Below, piece after piece: positions 6,419 through 9,536 of a stretch of 9,536 nucleotides of DNA. Below the pieces are notes generated by a model, which searched no databases, had not been told where the DNA came from, and saw only the letters and a program-made list of their open reading frames with translations. Position numbers and translations under genes: made by a program. Every line of letters begins with the position of its first letter. The first letter of the stretch is position 1. The stretch comes from DATDUP01 sp035290345 (GTDB lineage: Bacteria > Patescibacteriota > Patescibacteriia > Magasanikbacterales > UBA922), in contig DATDUP010000031.1 in the NCBI GenBank assembly GCA_035290345.1, positions 1 to 9,536 of the forward strand, read 5' to 3'.

Positions 6419-7827
6419 AAAGTACAAAGCCAAGAAAAAGCAGGACCCATTAAATCTTGAGGGGTCAAACCCAGATCTTCCCTGGCTTCTTTGGGCACAT
6501 AACTATTATAAATATCCGGTAGGGCGGGAGCAATCAGCTCCTTCATTGGCATATCCAATAAATTAGAGAGATACTGATGAGACAGACCACCGGCAAAAAT
6601 CGTATCAAAAGCATATTGCTCTTTGATCACCCCCTGCTGACACTGATAAGTAACAATTTCGCCCCCGACCAGAGATTCCGTATCAATCGCCTTTAAACGT
6701 TTACCCACTTCTGTCTCCTGGCCCAACAAATGCAGCCAAGCCTGCTTCATTTTAGTAATATAAGTACTGGAACCATAACCGCCCAAAGGTTTCACTCCAC
6801 TGCTAAAAACCAAAAAAGTATAAATGACAAACATACTGGGAATGATGCGCCTTTCTTTCAGACCCGTCGTAATCGCCGTCGGCGTAAACGCTAATCTCCC
6901 CGTACCAGAAGCACTGACCAATTCTTCTCCAGCCAATTCTAAACGCTCTGGTCGATTTTTCTCATCTCGCCACCAAAAAAAATGCGTGCCTTTTTCTCCT
7001 CCCCAACAACCGACAATACCCTTAAATTCTGCCAAAACCTGTTTACAATATTCACCATCCACAAAAAGTTTTCCCAACAAAGACTGGGGATCGGCTAATT
7101 CTGCGGGCAGAAGCGTACGCAAGATATCTTCACTAGCCACTTGAAACAATGACGGTAAATCCGGACGCACTTCTGGAGCGAATAGCCATTGCCAAATTTC
7201 ATGATTGATCAAACTGACTTGATCAATATAATTTTCCGCCGCACTGTAGTCTAAATCTAAAAACTTAGATTCAATTTCTTGGAGAAATGACCGCTGTTCT
7301 GGAGTAAATTCTGTCCACCGCTTGTTCTGCTGTAGACGGTCACAAAAATTCATTTTTCTTTTTTCCATGAAATAACTGGCCTGATGAATTTCTTTGTCCG
7401 CAAAAAGAGAGATCTGCTTACCTCCCAAATGAAATCCTTTTTTATTCAGATAATTGTTGACCGGCACAATGGCGCTGGAAAAAGCCACGGCCGGAGTCTT
7501 GGGGCCAGTGGCTAACAATTGGTGGGCCTGGGCAATAATATTCGTACCCGTCAAAATCGGATGAGTCATGACCGCATGATGGTCAACAATATTGATCGCT
7601 AATGATGAAGGCAGATTAATTTTTTGACTAAACAACTGTTCAATCTTTTGGGTCACAAAAGTGGCGATCCTTTTTTGGGCCGGTCCATATTCGGGAGCTG
7701 ACTGATAGTCTGAAAGGCGACGGGAATAAACGGCCAAAGTTTCCTCATCATCCAATAACTGCGCCACGACTGGCGCATATTTTTCCACTCCTTGCCGCAA
7801 TTTCCGCCAAACTCCTGTCTTTTCCAT
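6415..7827 (-). CDS. Conserved-looking protein of unknown function (470 residues)
   Basis: I do not recognise this family. The protein has no signal peptide or clear membrane helix and should be cytoplasmic. Segments that look like active-site or binding motifs are VDHHAVMTHP at 81-90, AFSSAIVPVNNY at 115-126, GGKQISLFADKEIHQ at 135-149, GCWGGEKGTHFFWWR at 273-287, LGGYGSSTYITKMKQ at 348-362 and FAGGLSHQY at 411-419. The His pair with a further His seven residues on, plus the other conserved-looking His and Gly-rich turns, suggest an enzyme, possibly metal-dependent, but this is not shown. It lies 7 nt after the ATP-grasp gene and overlaps the next gene by 4 nt, so it is made together with the two phosphohistidine-domain proteins. 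It is the best candidate for the acceptor-binding or substrate-making component of that system. Confidence 0.8.
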   Translation of the reverse strand: MEKTGVWRKLRQGVEKYAPVVAQLLDDEETLAVYSRRLSDYQSAPEYGPAQKRIATFVTQKIEQLFSQKINLPSSLAINIVDHHAVMTHPILTGTNIIAQAHQLLATGPKTPAVAFSSAIVPVNNYLNKKGFHLGGKQISLFADKEIHQASYFMEKRKMNFCDRLQQNKRWTEFTPEQRSFLQEIESKFLDLDYSAAENYIDQVSLINHEIWQWLFAPEVRPDLPSLFQVASEDILRTLLPAELADPQSLLGKLFVDGEYCKQVLAEFKGIVGCWGGEKGTHFFWWRDEKNRPERLELAGEELVSASGTGRLAFTPTAITTGLKERRIIPSMFVIYTFLVFSSGVKPLGGYGSSTYITKMKQAWLHLLGQETEVGKRLKAIDTESLVGGEIVTYQCQQGVIKEQYAFDTIFAGGLSHQYLSNLLDMPMKELIAPALPDIYNSYVPKEAREDLGLTPQDLMGPAFSWLCTL

Positions 7828-7834
7828 ATTTTGA

Positions 7835-8794
7835 CTAGGCCTTTTCCTTAGCTTTCAAAGTTGTAATTGGCCGACTCTGGGTGATATGGATATCCCCTTT
7901 CTCAATCGCCCATTCAATATCACAGGGAAAACCATAATGATCCTCAATTTTCCGACAAATTTCCGCCACAGCGATTATCTGCCGACCAGGTAATTTTTGC
8001 CGACCACCATCCTCCTCTGACAGTTCTATCCATTCATTATTCCCTCCTTGATTCTTAACCAACTTCTTTCCTTGTTGGCCAATACTGATATCCGTAATCA
8101 GCCAATCGCGCTTGTGGATGACATAACTGTCTGGAGTTACCTGACCGCTGACAATGGCCTCGCCCAGCCCATAACCCGCCTCAATAATCATTTGATCCGG
8201 ATCCTCAGTCACGGGATGAACCGTAAAAGCAATACCTGAAATTTCCGACTGCACCATTTTTTGCACCACCACCGCCACCGAAACATAACTGTCCAACAAC
8301 TTCTTTTCATGACGATAGAATATTGCTCGAGGAGTAAACAAAGATGACCAACAGCGTTTAACCCGTTCCACCACATTGTCCCGGGTAGTATTGAGATAAC
8401 TTTCCAATTCTCCGGCCCAACTCGCCACTTCACTATCTTCCGCCGTAGCTGAGGAACGCACAGCGACAAACTCAGCTCCCAATTCGTCATACGCTGACAA
8501 AATTTGCGTGGTCAAATCTTCCGGCATCGGGGTATCAGCAATTACATCCCGAATTACATTACTAGCCTTGTCAACAGTATTGATATCATTCGGATTTACT
8601 TCAGCCAAACGTGCTTCAATTTCAGTCTTTAAATCAGTCTCAGCGATAAAACGATCAAAGGCATCAGCTAAAACTACAAAACCGGGAGGAACCGGAATTC
8701 CGGCTTTAGTCATTTCACCCAATGATGCCCCCTTGCCTCCGGCCAGACTTACGCTGTTTTTATCAATGTCCTTAAAAAAAGCTAAATGTTTCAT
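7835..8794 (-). CDS. Stand-alone PEP synthase-type ATP-grasp (PPDK_N) domain protein
   Basis: The product has 319 residues and corresponds only to the N-terminal nucleotide-binding third of PEP synthase, which is usually about 800 residues. Counting from the ATG at 8794, the expected motifs are intact: LAGGKGASLGEM near 17-28, IPVPPGFVV near 33-41, VAVRSSATAEDS near 110-121, the Gly-rich AGYGLGEAIVSGQVTPD near 206-222, and DIEWAIEKGDIHITQSRP near 292-309. The Lys, Arg and Glu residues that bind ATP are present, so it should transfer phosphate from ATP to a phosphohistidine domain. Such a domain is encoded separately just upstream (8799-9119) and another downstream. The PEP/pyruvate-binding barrel is absent. 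The frame also opens at a TTG at 8806 inside the previous gene; the ATG, 4 nt after the previous stop, is preferred. It cannot by itself be a complete PEP synthase. Confidence 0.92.
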   Translation of the reverse strand: MKHLAFFKDIDKNSVSLAGGKGASLGEMTKAGIPVPPGFVVLADAFDRFIAETDLKTEIEARLAEVNPNDINTVDKASNVIRDVIADTPMPEDLTTQILSAYDELGAEFVAVRSSATAEDSEVASWAGELESYLNTTRDNVVERVKRCWSSLFTPRAIFYRHEKKLLDSYVSVAVVVQKMVQSEISGIAFTVHPVTEDPDQMIIEAGYGLGEAIVSGQVTPDSYVIHKRDWLITDISIGQQGKKLVKNQGGNNEWIELSEEDGGRQKLPGRQIIAVAEICRKIEDHYGFPCDIEWAIEKGDIHITQSRPITTLKAKEKA

Positions 8795-8798
8795 ATTT

Positions 8799-9119
8799 TT
8801 ACTCAATTACTTTTACCAATCCAAGATCGCCATCCACTATAACCACCTTCGCCTGTTCCAAACCAACCAAATCCTCTTTCTGCAACCCAACTACGGCTGG
8901 TTTACCATTCTCTCGGGCCACAATAGCGGCATGAGAAGTAATGCCCCCATGAATGGCCACAATCCCCACACAACGCCGTACTGAAGACAAATCCGGCTTT
9001 ATACCTACCAAAACCAAGACATCGCCTGGTTCACATCTAACCAAATCCCCCTGTTCTTTTACCAGACAAATCCGCCCCTGCACCTTTCCTCCTTGAGCGG
9101 CTACCCCTTTATATTCCAT
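8799..9119 (-). CDS. Stand-alone PEP-utilising enzyme mobile (phosphohistidine swivel) domain
   Basis: At 106 residues the product is little more than the swivelling domain that carries phosphate between the two active sites of PEP synthase and its relatives. The motif VAIHGGITSHAAIVAREN at 54-71 holds the expected phospho-accepting His63, and GKPAVVGL at 72-79 is typical. The N-terminal KGVAAQGGKVQGRICLV is the usual opening beta segment. It is the first gene of the operon and is followed 4 nt later by the ATP-grasp gene, so the pair are probably partners in trans. Its promoter is modest, with about 5 nt between the predicted start and the ATG at 9119, and there is no Shine-Dalgarno site. 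In known PEP synthases and rifampicin phosphotransferases this domain is fused to the others. The separation could reflect gene fission in a small genome. Confidence 0.9.
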   Translation of the reverse strand: MEYKGVAAQGGKVQGRICLVKEQGDLVRCEPGDVLVLVGIKPDLSSVRRCVGIVAIHGGITSHAAIVARENGKPAVVGLQKEDLVGLEQAKVVIVDGDLGLVKVIE

Positions 9120-9130
9120 ATTTAGCTAAA

Positions 9131-9160
9131 ATTAGATGAAAAAACACTCAACATCTCCAA
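9131..9160 (-). promoter_or_regulatory. Possible promoter of the five-gene operon
   Basis: On the minus strand TTGGAG (9160-9155) and TCTAAT (9136-9131) are 18 bp apart. The predicted start near 9124 leaves about 5 nt before the ATG at 9119. The boxes match consensus only moderately. It lies back to back with the strong plus-strand promoter at 9176. Confidence 0.4.
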
Positions 9161-9175
9161 TTTTACCTGAATACC

Positions 9176-9204
9176 TTGACAAAAGCAAGAAAAGGTGGTA
9201 TAAT
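9176..9204 (+). promoter_or_regulatory. Near-perfect sigma-70 promoter
   Basis: TTGACA (9176-9181), exactly 17 bp and TATAAT (9199-9204) match the sigma-70 consensus at all twelve positions. The start is expected near 9211. This should be one of the strongest promoters in the window and drives the structured leader and the phosphatase-like gene at 9392. Confidence 0.9.
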
Positions 9205-9210
9205 TCTCTG

Positions 9211-9391
9211 TCATTTGTGATGCTGGAATAGGCCAAACCCTGGCCTTTCCTGCTCCAAATGCAGGAATGAAGTTTTTTACAATTTATAGGAGCTACAGCC
9301 TCACAGGTTTGCTTTTTCTCAAGGCAGGCCCGTGAGACTGTAGCTAATCCGGAGGGGTTCCGGAGAGGCTCTGTCCCGCAAGGAGGAAGCG
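9211..9391 (+). ncRNA. Structured 5' leader RNA of the phosphatase-like gene
   Basis: The ~180-nt leader holds three predicted hairpins. The first starts at the transcript's 5' end: CATTTG (9212-9217) pairs with CAAATG (9256-9261) around an upper stem of GGAA-bulge-AGGCCA (9225-9235) with TGGCCTTTCC (9241-9250), loop AACCC. The second pairs AGCTACAG (9291-9298) with CTGTAGCT (9338-9345) and CTCAC (9300-9304) with GTGAG (9332-9336), with a small inner stem 9311-9315/9321-9325. The third is TCCGGA (9348-9353) with TCCGGA (9359-9364), loop GGGGT. A Shine-Dalgarno AGGAGG follows at 9381. It does not match a riboswitch class I know. It may regulate or stabilise the mRNA, or be processed into a small RNA. 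Confidence 0.55.
9381..9386 (+). promoter_or_regulatory. Shine-Dalgarno site of the phosphatase-like gene
   Basis: AGGAGG ends 5 nt before the ATG at 9392. It fixes that start and contrasts with the core genes, which mostly lack such a site. Confidence 0.85.
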
Positions 9392-9536
9392 ATGAAAACG
9401 ATTCTGTTCATGCGTCACATGAAGCACATCAACAATGTCGTTGGCGAGGAGCAGCTCGCGGCGAGTCGGCGAATTGGCACGGCTGTGGAGGCATACCTCG
9501 CCGAACTCGCGGTTCCGGAGTTCGGAACCGCATTCT
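9392..9536 (+). CDS. Histidine phosphatase-family protein, N-terminal part (runs off window edge)
   Basis: I translated this by hand: 48 codons are open to the window edge. It begins MKTILFMRHMKH, the beta-strand plus Arg-His pair (Arg8-His9) that opens the catalytic pocket of histidine phosphatases and phosphoglycerate-mutase-like enzymes. The following Glu/Ala-rich segment ending GTAVEAYLAEL would be the helix after the usual L-x-x-G-x-x-Q region. The third position of the usual RHG motif is Met here. His9 would be the phosphorylated residue, but the second catalytic His lies beyond the window, so activity cannot be judged. The start is set by a strong AGGAGG 5 nt upstream, behind a consensus promoter and a structured leader. 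GC content is near 60% in one counted line, above the core genes. With only 48 residues the family call is moderate. Confidence 0.6.
   Translation, partial: MKTILFMRHMKHINNVVGEEQLAASRRIGTAVEAYLAELAVPEFGTAF

Noticed and set aside
8795..8806. TTG start for the ATP-grasp gene
   Set aside because: The ATG at 8794 is the normal start for the family motif that follows and lies 4 nt after the preceding stop; the TTG adds only four residues inside the previous gene.
9249..9278. Attenuator-type terminator in the leader (CCTGC/GCAGG then TTTTTT)
   Set aside because: Seven bases separate the stem from the T-tract, too many for a standard intrinsic terminator.

Overview
The window looks like chromosomal DNA from a Candidate Phyla Radiation (Patescibacteria) bacterium using the standard bacterial code; TGA closes the gene at 6415. 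The best taxonomic sign is the CTP synthase, whose sequence has the divergent form I associate with CPR genomes. Ribosomal protein bL9 is present, which from memory argues against Microgenomates. Gene density is high, intergenic gaps are short and several start codons lack a Shine-Dalgarno site. There are no rRNAs, tRNAs, CRISPR arrays, insertion sequences or phage genes.

Layout. 1-348 (minus): start of a Cys-rich lipoprotein gene, cut by the window edge, with its promoter and a five-unit, ~20-bp periodic repeat behind it. 553-2709 (minus): pyrG and rplI. 2774-3625 (plus): era, divergent from rplI and ended by a two-way terminator shared with the converging ctpA gene. 3657-4889 (minus): ctpA, an S41 protease with its own promoter, which overlaps the terminator of the operon before it. 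4942-9119 (minus): a tight five-gene operon. In transcription order it encodes a stand-alone phosphohistidine swivel domain, a stand-alone PEP-synthase-type ATP-grasp domain, an unrecognised 470-residue protein, a protein with a novel N-terminal region plus a second swivel domain, and a four-helix membrane protein. 9176-9536 (plus): a near-consensus promoter, a ~180-nt structured leader, and the start of a histidine-phosphatase-family gene cut by the window edge.

The core holds household genes: nucleotide synthesis (PyrG), ribosome structure and assembly (bL9, Era) and envelope proteolysis (CtpA). The accessory interest is the 4942-9119 operon. It has the ATP-grasp and phosphohistidine halves of a PEP synthase or rifampicin-phosphotransferase-like enzyme on separate polypeptides, and no PEP/pyruvate barrel. 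I infer that it phosphorylates an unknown acceptor, perhaps handled by the 470-residue protein or the novel N-terminal region.

The two edge genes differ from the core. They are about 60% GC in hand-counted lines against about 40% in the core, and they have good Shine-Dalgarno sites and longer leaders. Several core genes have predicted leaders of only about 2-12 nt.
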